Source of the DNA: Paracoccus indicus
GTDB lineage: Bacteria > Pseudomonadota > Alphaproteobacteria > Rhodobacterales > Rhodobacteraceae
DNA length: 64,000 nt
Direction: 5' to 3'
Assembly: GCF_003056335.1 (NCBI RefSeq)
Contig: NZ_PYWA01000001.1
Coordinates: forward strand, 310,001-374,000
Shown here piece by piece: positions 33,116 to 42,184 of the stretch. The notes under the pieces are model-generated. The model ran no database searches and had not been told where the DNA came from. It saw only the letters and a program-made list of their open reading frames with translations. Position numbers and translations under genes: made by a program. How positions within the stretch are numbered: the stretch's first letter is position 1; the number at the start of each line of letters is the position of its first letter.

Positions 33116-35502
33116 TCCGGCAGGGTGACCGACTTGGCGTCCCAAATATCTTGCATATAGCCTCGGATCGTGCGGTCCGACGAAAAGAACCCCGACCGCG
33201 CGATGTTCAGCGCAGCCATCCGGTGCCAGTCGTCCTGATCGGCATAGGCCGCATCGACCCGGCGTTGCGCCGCGTAATAGGCGTCGAAATCCGACGCCAC
33301 CAGGAAGGGATCGTCGTTCCATGTTCGGTCCAACAACCCGTAATAGGTCTCGGCCCGGCCAAAGCGCCCCTCGGCGATCAGCTGCAGGGCGATCTTCATG
33401 TCCTCGCTGCGCTCGATCGCGGCGCGGGCATGACCGGGGCGTGATTTTTCGACCGCCGCCTGCTCGGCGGTCATGCCGAACAGGAAGAAGTTCTCGGGGC
33501 CGACATGGTCGCGGATTTCCACGTTGGCGCCGTCCAGCGTACCGATGGTCAGCGCGCCGTTCATGGTGAACTTCATGTTGCCGGTGCCCGAGGCCTCTTT
33601 CCCCGCAGTGCTGATCTGTTCGGACAGATCGGCGGCGGGAATCAGATCCTCGGCCATCGAGACGTTGTAATTCGGCGGATAGGCGATCTGCAGGAACTTC
33701 GAGGTCACCGGATCGCTGTTGATCGTCGCGGCCACGTCATTGATCAGGTGGATCACCGATTTCGCCAGCCAGTATCCCGGCGCGGCCTTGCCGCCGAAGA
33801 TCTTGACCCGCGGGGTCCAATTGCCGTTCGGGTCGTCGTGGATGCGGGCCCAAAGCGCGATGGCCTCCAGCACGTTCAGAAGCTGACGCTTGTATTCGTG
33901 AATGCGCTTGATCTGCACGTCGAAGATCGCGTCGGGATCGGCCTTGACGCCCAGCCCTGCCAGCAGGCCGTTCGACAGCAGCACCTTGTTGTCACGCTTG
34001 GCGCTGCGCAGGCGGTCGCGGAAGGCGGCGTCCCTGGCATGGGGCTCCAGCCCCTTCAGCTGATCCAGATCGCCGGTCCATCCGGTGCCGATGGTGTCGT
34101 CCAGCAGGCGCGTCAGGGCGGGGTTCGCCATGCGCAGCCAACGGCGCGGGGTGACGCCATTGGTCTGGTTCACGATGCGGTCGGGGTGCAGCCGGTGCAG
34201 ATCGGCAAAGACGGTGTCCTTGACCAGATCCGTGTGCAGCGCCGAGACGCCGTTCACCCGTCCCGCCATGATGAAGGCCAACTCGCCCATGTGGACCTGG
34301 TCGCCATGCACGATGCCGATGTGGTTCGGGCGGCCGGTGGTGCGGCGGTGGTCGTCGTCGATCATCTGGATGATCTGCATGTGGCGCGGCAACACGCGAC
34401 CCATCAGCCATGTCGACCACCGCTCCAACGCCTCGGGCAGCAGCGTGTGGTTGGTATAGTTCAGCACGCCGCGCGCCAGAACCATGGCCCGGTCGAAGGG
34501 CAGCCCGTGTTCGTCCATCAGCAGGCGGATCAGTTCGGGGCCTGCGATGGCGGGATGGGTGTCGTTCAGTTGGATCGCGACCTTTTCGGGCAGCAGGTCC
34601 AGATCGCCATGTTCGGACATGAAGCGGCGCAGGATGTCCTGCAGCGCCGCCGAGGTCAGGAAGTATTCCTGCTTCAGCCGCAATTCCTTGCCCGCCTCGG
34701 TCGTGTCGTCGGGATAGAGGACGCGCGACAGGGTCCGGGCCAGCGCCTCGGGTTCGGCGGCGGCGGTGTGGTCGCCCGCGTTGAAGCGGTGCAGGTCCAG
34801 CAGCGTCGTCGGATGCGCCCCCCACAGGCGCAGGCTGTTGGCCCAATCGCCGCCCCACCCGATGACCGGCGTATCATAGGCGCGCGCCAGCACGCTTTCG
34901 GCAGGGCGCCAGACGGCGCGGCCATCGACCTGATCGACATGGCCCTTGAATCCGATGTCATAGCTGTAGTCGATGCGCACGAATTCCCAGGGGTGGGGCT
35001 GGTTCAGCCAGTCCTCGGGGGTCTCGACCTGCTGGCCGCCCTCGAAGCGCTGGCGGAACAGCCCGTGTTCGTAGCGGATGCCATAGCCGAAAGCCGGGCA
35101 GTTCAGCGAGGACAGCGATTCCATGAAGCAGGCCGCAAGACGCCCCAGCCCGCCGTTGCCAAGTGCCGCATCGGGTTCGTCGTTCAGGATGGCGTCCTCG
35201 TCCTGACCCAGCATGGTCAGCGCCTGCCCCATAGCCGGTTCCAGCCCCAGGTTGATGATCGCATCGCTGAGGATGCGGCCGATCAGGAACTCCATCGACA
35301 GGTAATAGACCCGCTTGGCACCCTGATCGCGGGCGGCGCGGATGGCATTCACCCAAGGCCCGACCATCTGGTCGCGCACGGTATAGCTGACCGCCATCCG
35401 CCAATCGAAAACGGTTGCGAATTCGGGACCGCGACCCTGGGTGTGGGTCAGGTGATGCAGGATCTGGTCGCGCAGGTCTTGCGCGGTCAAGGCATGGGTC
35501 AC
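33112..35502 (-). CDS. glgP: glycogen/starch phosphorylase
   Basis: GlgP (796 aa) cleaves alpha-1,4-glucan with phosphate to glucose-1-P. YYLSMEFLIGR and LGNGGLGRLAACFMESLS (N-terminal half), QLNDTHPAI, and the pyridoxal-phosphate Lys region EASGTGNMKFTMNGALTIGTLDGANVE near the C-terminus mark the family. The start is set at GTG 35502, preceded by AAGAGG and 19 bases after the amylosucrase stop; the longer frame would overlap that gene. It closes the glycogen operon, providing the catabolic step. Confidence 0.93.
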   Translation of the reverse strand: MTHALTAQDLRDQILHHLTHTQGRGPEFATVFDWRMAVSYTVRDQMVGPWVNAIRAARDQGAKRVYYLSMEFLIGRILSDAIINLGLEPAMGQALTMLGQDEDAILNDEPDAALGNGGLGRLAACFMESLSSLNCPAFGYGIRYEHGLFRQRFEGGQQVETPEDWLNQPHPWEFVRIDYSYDIGFKGHVDQVDGRAVWRPAESVLARAYDTPVIGWGGDWANSLRLWGAHPTTLLDLHRFNAGDHTAAAEPEALARTLSRVLYPDDTTEAGKELRLKQEYFLTSAALQDILRRFMSEHGDLDLLPEKVAIQLNDTHPAIAGPELIRLLMDEHGLPFDRAMVLARGVLNYTNHTLLPEALERWSTWLMGRVLPRHMQIIQMIDDDHRRTTGRPNHIGIVHGDQVHMGELAFIMAGRVNGVSALHTDLVKDTVFADLHRLHPDRIVNQTNGVTPRRWLRMANPALTRLLDDTIGTGWTGDLDQLKGLEPHARDAAFRDRLRSAKRDNKVLLSNGLLAGLGVKADPDAIFDVQIKRIHEYKRQLLNVLEAIALWARIHDDPNGNWTPRVKIFGGKAAPGYWLAKSVIHLINDVAATINSDPVTSKFLQIAYPPNYNVSMAEDLIPAADLSEQISTAGKEASGTGNMKFTMNGALTIGTLDGANVEIRDHVGPENFFLFGMTAEQAAVEKSRPGHARAAIERSEDMKIALQLIAEGRFGRAETYYGLLDRTWNDDPFLVASDFDAYYAAQRRVDAAYADQDDWHRMAALNIARSGFFSSDRTIRGYMQDIWDAKSVTLPD

Positions 35503-35521
35503 TTGGGGCCTCTTACACGTG

Positions 35522-37393
35522 TCAGGACAGCCAGATACGGCCATAGGGGGGCAGAACCAGCGTGTCGTCATGCAGGGTCACAGTCGCATCCGACAGGATG
35601 TCCCGCATGTCGGTCACGCCTTGAAAGCGCAGCCAATTTCCATCGACGTGTTGCCAGCTTTCGGTGAAGTTGAAAAGGCAAACAACGCTTCCCTGCGGCG
35701 CGCGGCGCGCAAATCCGAAGACTGCGGCATTTGCGCAATCCAGGATCTGGGTCGGATGGCCGCCATGCAGGCGGTCGCAGGACCGGCGCCGTGCCATGAT
35801 GGTTCGCGTGCCATGCAGGATCCGCCCCTGGATCGAATCCGCATCCGCGACCGCCTGTGCGGCGACGTCCCAATCCATTACGGGGCGGTGGATCCAGCGG
35901 CTGTCATGGGCGTGTTCGGGCACGTCGCGATAACCGTGGTCGTTCAGCAGGCCCAACTCGTCGCCCATATAGATCAGCGGCACCCCCCCGAAGGATGCGA
36001 TCAGCGCATTGCCCATCAGGATGCGGTCGATGGCCAGGTCGATGCCCGCGCGGTCGCCCCGCGCCATCGCCCCCTCCAGCCCCGCCATCGAGGCGAAGCT
36101 GCCCGAGATCCGCTTGTCCCCCGTTTCCGGGTTCACCTGGAACAGCGCTCCGTTCGAGAAGCTGCCCGGGAAGCTGCCGTCATAGAAATCCGACAGGAAG
36201 GCCCGATGCGCCGCCCCCGAGATGCCCACCGCCGCCGCATCCTCGTCGGTGATGGCCCATCCGATGTCGTCGTGGCAGCGGATATAGGTCGCATAAGTGG
36301 CATTGGTCAGCACGGGCGGGAAATGGGTCGCCAGCACATGGGTCATCAGCCGCGTGTCGCGGGTTGCCAACGCCCCCCAGAACTGGACCATCAGGCTGTT
36401 GTGATAGGCCAGGTTGCCTTCCTTGCCGTCATGTTCGCCCCGCCCGAAATAGGTCAGCATGTCGGCCGGCCCGACGATCGCTTCTTCAAGGTGCAGGACG
36501 GAATTGGCGGCGATGCGCGTGCAGGCGCGCAAGGCGCGCAGCAGCAGATGCACCTCGGGCTGGCCCTGGCAGGTGGTGCCCATCCGCTTCCACATGAAGG
36601 CCACCGCGTCCAGTCGCAGCACGTCGACGCCCTTGTTGGCCAGGTTCAGCATGATCCGCACGATCTCGAGGAAGACGCGCGGATTGGCCCAGTTCAGATC
36701 CCATTGGTGTTCGTTGAAGGTCGTCCAGACCCATTTGCCGAAATCGGGGTAATGGGTGAAGCTGCCCGGCGCGGTGTCGGGAAAGATCTCGATCAGGCTC
36801 TGCTCATAGGCATCGGGCATGGTCCGGTCGTCATACATCAGGTACATGTCCTGATATTCGGTGTCGCCCGCGACCGCCGCCTGCGCCCATTCATGTTCCT
36901 TGGCCGTGTGGTTCAGCACCAGGTCCACGCAAAGCGACATGCCCCGCGCCCGCAGCGCCGAGGCCAGCCGCGTCAGATCGGCCATCCGCCCATAGGCCGG
37001 GTTCACCTGCCGGTAGTCAATCACCGAATAGCCGCCGTCGCTGTCGCCGGGGCGCGGCTTCAGGCAGGGCATCAGGTGGACATAGGTCACGCCCAGATCG
37101 CGCAGGTAGTCCAGTCGGTCGTGGACCCCCGCCAGATTGCCCGCGAAACGGTCGACATAGAAAACATAGCCGACCATCTGCGGGCGCTGGAACCAGTCGG
37201 GCTCCAGATCGCGGGCCAGATCCAGCCGCTTCAGATCGGCGGGACGCGCCGCCCATCCGTCGCGCAGCGCCTGCAGCAATTGCGTGCAGAAGTCGTCGTA
37301 ATCGGCACGCTCGCCGTATATCCGCTCAAGGATCGGCCAGAGGTCGGGGGCGCTGCGCGACAGGCGCATGTCGAAGATGGTCGGTGCGGTCAT
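35522..37393 (-). CDS. amylosucrase-like GH13 enzyme
   Basis: Glycoside hydrolase family 13 protein (623 aa), similar throughout to amylosucrase, which transfers glucose from sucrose to alpha-1,4-glucan. The blocks are SDGGYSVIDYRQVNPAYG, VDLVLNHTAKEHEW, GVDVLRLDAVAFMWKRMG (nucleophile Asp in RLD), LHLEEAIVGP (acid/base Glu) and YIRCHDDIGWAITDEDAA (transition-state Asp). An N-terminal helical region precedes the barrel, as in amylosucrase. Start ATG 37393 overlaps glgX by ATGA and has GAGGGA at good distance. Sucrose phosphorylase or sucrose hydrolase are alternatives. Its place in a glycogen operon is notable. Confidence 0.85.
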   Translation of the reverse strand: MTAPTIFDMRLSRSAPDLWPILERIYGERADYDDFCTQLLQALRDGWAARPADLKRLDLARDLEPDWFQRPQMVGYVFYVDRFAGNLAGVHDRLDYLRDLGVTYVHLMPCLKPRPGDSDGGYSVIDYRQVNPAYGRMADLTRLASALRARGMSLCVDLVLNHTAKEHEWAQAAVAGDTEYQDMYLMYDDRTMPDAYEQSLIEIFPDTAPGSFTHYPDFGKWVWTTFNEHQWDLNWANPRVFLEIVRIMLNLANKGVDVLRLDAVAFMWKRMGTTCQGQPEVHLLLRALRACTRIAANSVLHLEEAIVGPADMLTYFGRGEHDGKEGNLAYHNSLMVQFWGALATRDTRLMTHVLATHFPPVLTNATYATYIRCHDDIGWAITDEDAAAVGISGAAHRAFLSDFYDGSFPGSFSNGALFQVNPETGDKRISGSFASMAGLEGAMARGDRAGIDLAIDRILMGNALIASFGGVPLIYMGDELGLLNDHGYRDVPEHAHDSRWIHRPVMDWDVAAQAVADADSIQGRILHGTRTIMARRRSCDRLHGGHPTQILDCANAAVFGFARRAPQGSVVCLFNFTESWQHVDGNWLRFQGVTDMRDILSDATVTLHDDTLVLPPYGRIWLS

Positions 37394-39477
37394 GCGGGGC
37401 ATCCCTCGGTCAGGACGAAGACGACGACGCTCTCGGCGGCGATCTCTTGGGTGGGGGTGGCGGCGATGTCGGTGTCGTCGTCACGCGCACTGTCCAGCTG
37501 GCGGCGCCAGTGGCTGCCCTTGGGGGCGTCAGGGATGGTGACGGTGACATCCGCGCCATTGTTGTAGACGACGAAGACCGCCCCCGGCAGCGCGACATAG
37601 GCGGGCGTCCCCGAGGCCATGCGCATTTCCGCCGCCAGCAAGCGCAGTTCCGGGTTGTTCCAATCCTCGGGGCGCATGGGGGTGCCGTCGGCGCGGCGCC
37701 AGAACAGGTCCGGCAGCCCGTCCTGTTCGCGCGGCTGGCTGTGCAGGAAACGCTTCTGGCGCAGGATGGGATGGGCCTTCCGAAAGGCGATGACGCGCCG
37801 GCAGAAGGCCAGAAAATCGGGATCGGCATTGTCCCAATCGACCCAACCGACGGGGTTGTCCTGACAATAGGCGTTGTTGTTGCCGCCCTGCGAATTGCCC
37901 AGTTCGTCCCCGGCCAGCAGCATCGGCGTGCCCTGCGACAGCATCAGGGATGCGATCAGGTTGCGCCGCCGTCGATCGCGCCGCGCGATGATGGCGGGAT
38001 CGTCGCTTGGGCCCTCGACGCCCATGTTGTCGGACAGGTTGTGGTTGTGGCCGTCGCGGTTGTCCTCGCCGTTGGCGTCATTGTGCTTTTCGGCATAGCT
38101 GACCGTGTCCATCAGCGTGAACCCGTCATGGGCCGAGATGAAGTTGACCGAACTGGTCGCCGCCCGCCCGTCGTGGTCGAAGCGCGCCGCCGATCCGGCG
38201 ATGCGCTTGGCCAGCTTGCCGATCAACCCAGCATCGCCGCGCCAGAAGCCGCGCAGCTGGTCGCGATAGCGGTCGTTCCATTCCGCGAAGGGCGCGGGAT
38301 AGGCGCCCAGCTGATAGCCGCCCTCGCCGATGTCCCAAGGCTCGGCGATCAGCTTGACGCGGTTCAGCACGGGGTCCTGGCGCACCGCGCGGAAGAACGG
38401 CCCGTCGCGGTCGAAGACGCCCCGCGTGCGGCCCAGGACGCTGCACAGATCGAAGCGGAAGCCGTCGACATGCATCACCTCGACCCAGTAACGCAGGCTG
38501 TCCATCACCAGCCGCAGCGTGAAGGGGCTGTCCATGTCCAGGACGTTCCCGGTGCCTGCGTCGTTGACATAGAAACGCCGATCCTCGGCCAGACGATAGT
38601 AGGATGCGTTGTCCAACCCGCGGAAGGACAGCGTCGGGCCCATCTGGTTGCCCTCGGCGGTGTGGTTGTAGACAACGTCCAGAATGACCTCGATCCCGGC
38701 CTTGTGGAACCGCGCGACCATCTGCTGAAACTCGGCGATATCGCCATCGCGCATGTATCGCGGCTCGGGCGCGAAGAACCCGTAGGTCATATAGCCCCAG
38801 TAGTTCGTCAGCCCCTTGTCCACCAGGAAGCGATCGTCGGCAAAGGCCTGCACGGGCAGCAGCTGGATCGCGGTGGCGCCCAGCTTGTTCAGGTGGTCCA
38901 GCATCGGATCGGATGCCATGGCCAGATAGCCGCCGCGCCCCGGAATGCCCGGACGGCCCGCGGTCAGGCCCTTGACGTGCGCCTCGTAGATCACCGTGTC
39001 GGTCATGGGGCGGCGCAGGGGCCGGTCGTCGCCCCAGGTGAAGGACGGATCCACCACCACGCTGCGCGGCACATGGGTCGCGCTGTCGCGGCGGTCATAG
39101 GAGAGATCGGCGTCCGCATGACCGGCGCGATAGCCGAAGACCGCGTCATGGGGGGCCAGCCGCCCCGACAGCCGCTTGGCATAGGGGTCGATCAGCAGCT
39201 TGTTGGGATTGAAGCGGTGCCCCTCGTGCGGCTTGTAGGGGCCGTGCACGCGGTATCCGTATCGCTGGCCGGGGCGCAGGCCGGTGATATGGCCGTGCCA
39301 GACATGGCCGTCGCGTTCGGGCAGATCGACCCGCGTCTCGCGGTTCTTGTCGTCGAAGAGACACAGCACCACCCGCTCGGCGTGCTTCGAGAAGATGGCG
39401 AAATTGACACCGGCACCGTCGAAGGTCGCCCCCAACGGCGTCGGGTGCCCGGCAGTCATCGCATGGTGGTCGTTCAT
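37390..39477 (-). CDS. glgX: glycogen debranching enzyme
   Basis: GlgX (695 aa), isoamylase-type GH13_11, removes alpha-1,6 branches from phosphorylase limit dextrin. It has an N-terminal CBM48 (GATFDGAGVNFAIFSKHAERV near residue 18), then LDVVYNHTAEGN, VDGFRFDLCSVLGR (nucleophile Asp), LIAEPWDIG (Glu) and ISAHDGFTL. The ATG at 39477 overlaps the glgA stop by ATGA; the open frame upstream lies within glgA. Length normal. It works with glgP downstream. Confidence 0.93.
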   Translation of the reverse strand: MNDHHAMTAGHPTPLGATFDGAGVNFAIFSKHAERVVLCLFDDKNRETRVDLPERDGHVWHGHITGLRPGQRYGYRVHGPYKPHEGHRFNPNKLLIDPYAKRLSGRLAPHDAVFGYRAGHADADLSYDRRDSATHVPRSVVVDPSFTWGDDRPLRRPMTDTVIYEAHVKGLTAGRPGIPGRGGYLAMASDPMLDHLNKLGATAIQLLPVQAFADDRFLVDKGLTNYWGYMTYGFFAPEPRYMRDGDIAEFQQMVARFHKAGIEVILDVVYNHTAEGNQMGPTLSFRGLDNASYYRLAEDRRFYVNDAGTGNVLDMDSPFTLRLVMDSLRYWVEVMHVDGFRFDLCSVLGRTRGVFDRDGPFFRAVRQDPVLNRVKLIAEPWDIGEGGYQLGAYPAPFAEWNDRYRDQLRGFWRGDAGLIGKLAKRIAGSAARFDHDGRAATSSVNFISAHDGFTLMDTVSYAEKHNDANGEDNRDGHNHNLSDNMGVEGPSDDPAIIARRDRRRRNLIASLMLSQGTPMLLAGDELGNSQGGNNNAYCQDNPVGWVDWDNADPDFLAFCRRVIAFRKAHPILRQKRFLHSQPREQDGLPDLFWRRADGTPMRPEDWNNPELRLLAAEMRMASGTPAYVALPGAVFVVYNNGADVTVTIPDAPKGSHWRRQLDSARDDDTDIAATPTQEIAAESVVVFVLTEGCPA

Positions 39478-40901
39478 CAGCTTGCGGTCAGTCCGGCGTA
39501 GAGTTCTGCGTAGGCCTTTGCCGACAGCGCCCAGCCCACCGGCTGCGCCATCGCGTTCGTCTGAAGCCGGGACCATGTTTCCCTGTCCTTGTAAAGGGTG
39601 CCAAGCCGCACCAATGCGTTACGCAGCGCCCCCGCCGTCACCGGCGCGAACTGGATGCCCGTGGCCACGTTCCGCGCAAGGGCTGCGGGCGATGCATTGA
39701 TGACCGTATCGGCCAGCCCGCCCGTCAGCGCCACGACCGGCACGGTGCCATAGCGCAACCCGTAAAGCTGGGTCAGGCCGCAGGGTTCAAAGCGCGACGG
39801 GACAAGGATGGCATCCCCGCCCGCGATCAGCCGGTGCGAGAAACCCTCGTCATAGCCGATGCGGACCGCGACATTGGGATTGCCCTCGCCCGCCGCACGG
39901 AAGGCGCGTTCCAGATCGGGATCGCCCGACCCCAGAAGCGCCAGCTGCCCGCCCTGTTCCAGCAGGGTCGGCAGAGTTTCAAGCACCAGGTCCAGCCCCT
40001 TCTGATGCGTCATTCGTGACACGATCACGCAGAGCGGCCCCTCGGCCTGCGGCAGGCCCATCTCGGCTTGCAGGGCGGATTTGGCGGCCGCCTTTCCGGC
40101 GGGGTTGGAATAGGGGGTGATGGCCGGGTCCGTGGCGGGGTTCCAGGCGTCCTCGTCGATGCCGTTCAGGATGCCGTGCAGCGACGCGCGGCGGTGGCGC
40201 ATGACGCCTTCCAGCCCCATGCCGAACTCTGGGGTCATCAGTTCCTCGGCATAGCTGGGCGAGACGGTGGTCAGCGCATCCGCCCCCATCAGTCCCGCCT
40301 TCAAGGCCGAGATCGCGCCCCAGAATTCATACCCCTCGCTGTGGAAACGACCGGGGTCCAGCCGCAGCGAATGCAGGCGGCCCGGATCGGCGGGACCGTT
40401 GAATGCGATGTTGTGGATGGTCAGCACGCTGCGGACATGGCCAGCCTTCATCTGGCGCAGGTATTCTGTGGCAAAACCCGCCTGCCAGTCGTGGCCATGC
40501 AGCACCTGCGGCTGCCAGCCCCCTGCCCCCTTGGCGGCGATATGCGCACCGACCCAGGACAGGGCTGCAAAGCGTTCGGGATTGTCCGGCCAGTCGCGCC
40601 CATCCGGCCCCAGATAGGGGTTGCCCGGCCGCGCATAAAGATGCGGCGCGTCGATCACCAGCAGGTCCAGCCCCGCGATCCTGCTGGCCAGAACCTTGGC
40701 CGGACCACCGAACAGATCGTCGAAATCCAGGAGGGGTTCGGCCTCCACCAGCGCCGCCATCACGGCGGGATAGCCGGGCAGCAGGGTGCGCATCTGCACC
40801 CCCTGCTGGGCCAGGGCGGCAGGCAGCGCTCCCACGACATCGGCCAGCCCGCCGGTCTTGACCAGCGGCGCGCATTCCGAGGCGACTGACAGGACCTTCA
40901 T
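39477..40901 (-). CDS. glgA: glycogen synthase (ADP-glucose type)
   Basis: GlgA (474 aa), a GT5 enzyme, elongates glycogen from ADP-glucose. It has the N-terminal KTGGLADVVGALP (residues ~15-27, ADP-glucose binding), HGHDWQAGF, and the C-terminal PSRFEPCGLTQLYGLRYGTVP with the catalytic E-x7-E pattern. ATG 40901 overlaps the glgC stop by ATGA and starts with the typical [10 protein letters not shown]. Operon position between glgC and glgX fits the canonical order. Confidence 0.95.
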   Translation of the reverse strand: MKVLSVASECAPLVKTGGLADVVGALPAALAQQGVQMRTLLPGYPAVMAALVEAEPLLDFDDLFGGPAKVLASRIAGLDLLVIDAPHLYARPGNPYLGPDGRDWPDNPERFAALSWVGAHIAAKGAGGWQPQVLHGHDWQAGFATEYLRQMKAGHVRSVLTIHNIAFNGPADPGRLHSLRLDPGRFHSEGYEFWGAISALKAGLMGADALTTVSPSYAEELMTPEFGMGLEGVMRHRRASLHGILNGIDEDAWNPATDPAITPYSNPAGKAAAKSALQAEMGLPQAEGPLCVIVSRMTHQKGLDLVLETLPTLLEQGGQLALLGSGDPDLERAFRAAGEGNPNVAVRIGYDEGFSHRLIAGGDAILVPSRFEPCGLTQLYGLRYGTVPVVALTGGLADTVINASPAALARNVATGIQFAPVTAGALRNALVRLGTLYKDRETWSRLQTNAMAQPVGWALSAKAYAELYAGLTAS

Positions 40902-42163
40902 CACAGCGACGCCGCCCGCCTGTCCAGCATGTCCTGGGTGATCAGCGTCACGCCCTTGTCGCTGACACGGAACCACTTGGCGTCATCCAGGGGGTCTTCG
41001 CCCACGATCAGCCCCTCGGGGATGGTGACGCCCCGGTCGATGACGACATTGCGCAGCCGCGCGTGCCGTTCGACGGTGACATAGGGCAGCACCACGGCGT
41101 GATCCAAGATGGCATAGGAATTGGTGTGCACCTCGGTGAACAGCAGCGAATTGCGGATTTCCGTCCCCGAGACGATGCACCCCCCCGAGACCATCGAGGA
41201 TATCGCCACCCCGCGCCGGTCCTTTTCGTCATGGATGAACTTGGCGGGCGGCCTGCTTTCGGAATAGGTCCAGATCGGCCAGTCGTTGTCCCAAAGGTTC
41301 AGCTCGGGGGTGAAGTTCGTCAGGTCGATATTGGCCTGCCAGAAGGCATCGACGGTGCCGACGTCCTTCCAATAGGCGGGCGCGCCGGGGGTCCTGACGC
41401 AGGACACGTCGAAACGATGCGCCATCGCCTTGCCGTTCTTGACGATGTCGGGGATCAGGTCGGTGCCGAAATCATGACTCGAATTCGGGTCCTCGGCGTC
41501 GGTCAGCAGCAGATCGCGCAGGAAGGCCCAGTTGAAGACATAGATCCCCATGGAGGCCAGCGCCTTGTCGGGATGGCCGGGCATGGCGGGCGGGTCCTTG
41601 GGCTTTTCCAGGAACGAGACGATGCGCCCCTTGTCGTCCACATCCATGACGCCGAAGGCGCTGGCTTCATCGCGCGGGACGGTCAGGCAGCCGACGGTGA
41701 CATCGGCGCCGCTTTGGACGTGTTCGCGCAGCATCACCTCGTAGTCCATCTTGTAGATGTGGTCGCCCGCCAGGATGATGATGTAATCGACGTCGTAATC
41801 ATCGACGATGTCGATGTTCTGCGTCACCGCATCGGCCGTCCCCTGGTACCAATGCTGTTCCGAAGTCCGCTGGCTGGCGGGCAGGATGTCCAGAAACTCG
41901 TTCCGCTCGGCGCGAAAGAAGTTCCAGCCGCGCTGGCAATGGCGGATCAGGCTGTGCGCCTTGTATTGCGTGGCGACGGCAATCTTGCGGATGCCGCTGT
42001 TCATCGCGTTCGACAATGCGAAATCGACGATGCGGGTCTTGCCGCCGAAATAGACCGCGGGCTTCACACGCCGGTCCGTCAGCTCCTTCAGGCGGCTGCC
42101 CCGCCCCCCTGCCAGCACGAATGCCATGGCACGCCGTGTCAGACGCTTGTTCTCAGCCATCAT
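40901..42163 (-). CDS. glgC: glucose-1-phosphate adenylyltransferase
   Basis: GlgC (420 aa) makes ADP-glucose, the committed glycogen step. Nucleotidyltransferase motif [37 protein letters not shown] is split over residues ~16-50. YQGTADAV, the metal Asp of [12 protein letters not shown] and the glucose-1-P Lys of SFLEKPK follow, with a left-handed beta-helix C-terminus ([15 protein letters not shown]). GGGAGGA lies four bases before ATG 42163; the next codon is also ATG and could start instead. It is usually under allosteric control. It follows glgB after 21 bases. Confidence 0.95.
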   Translation of the reverse strand: MMAENKRLTRRAMAFVLAGGRGSRLKELTDRRVKPAVYFGGKTRIVDFALSNAMNSGIRKIAVATQYKAHSLIRHCQRGWNFFRAERNEFLDILPASQRTSEQHWYQGTADAVTQNIDIVDDYDVDYIIILAGDHIYKMDYEVMLREHVQSGADVTVGCLTVPRDEASAFGVMDVDDKGRIVSFLEKPKDPPAMPGHPDKALASMGIYVFNWAFLRDLLLTDAEDPNSSHDFGTDLIPDIVKNGKAMAHRFDVSCVRTPGAPAYWKDVGTVDAFWQANIDLTNFTPELNLWDNDWPIWTYSESRPPAKFIHDEKDRRGVAISSMVSGGCIVSGTEIRNSLLFTEVHTNSYAILDHAVVLPYVTVERHARLRNVVIDRGVTIPEGLIVGEDPLDDAKWFRVSDKGVTLITQDMLDRRAASL

Positions 42164-42184
42164 TAAATCCTCCCCCTTTGAAAT

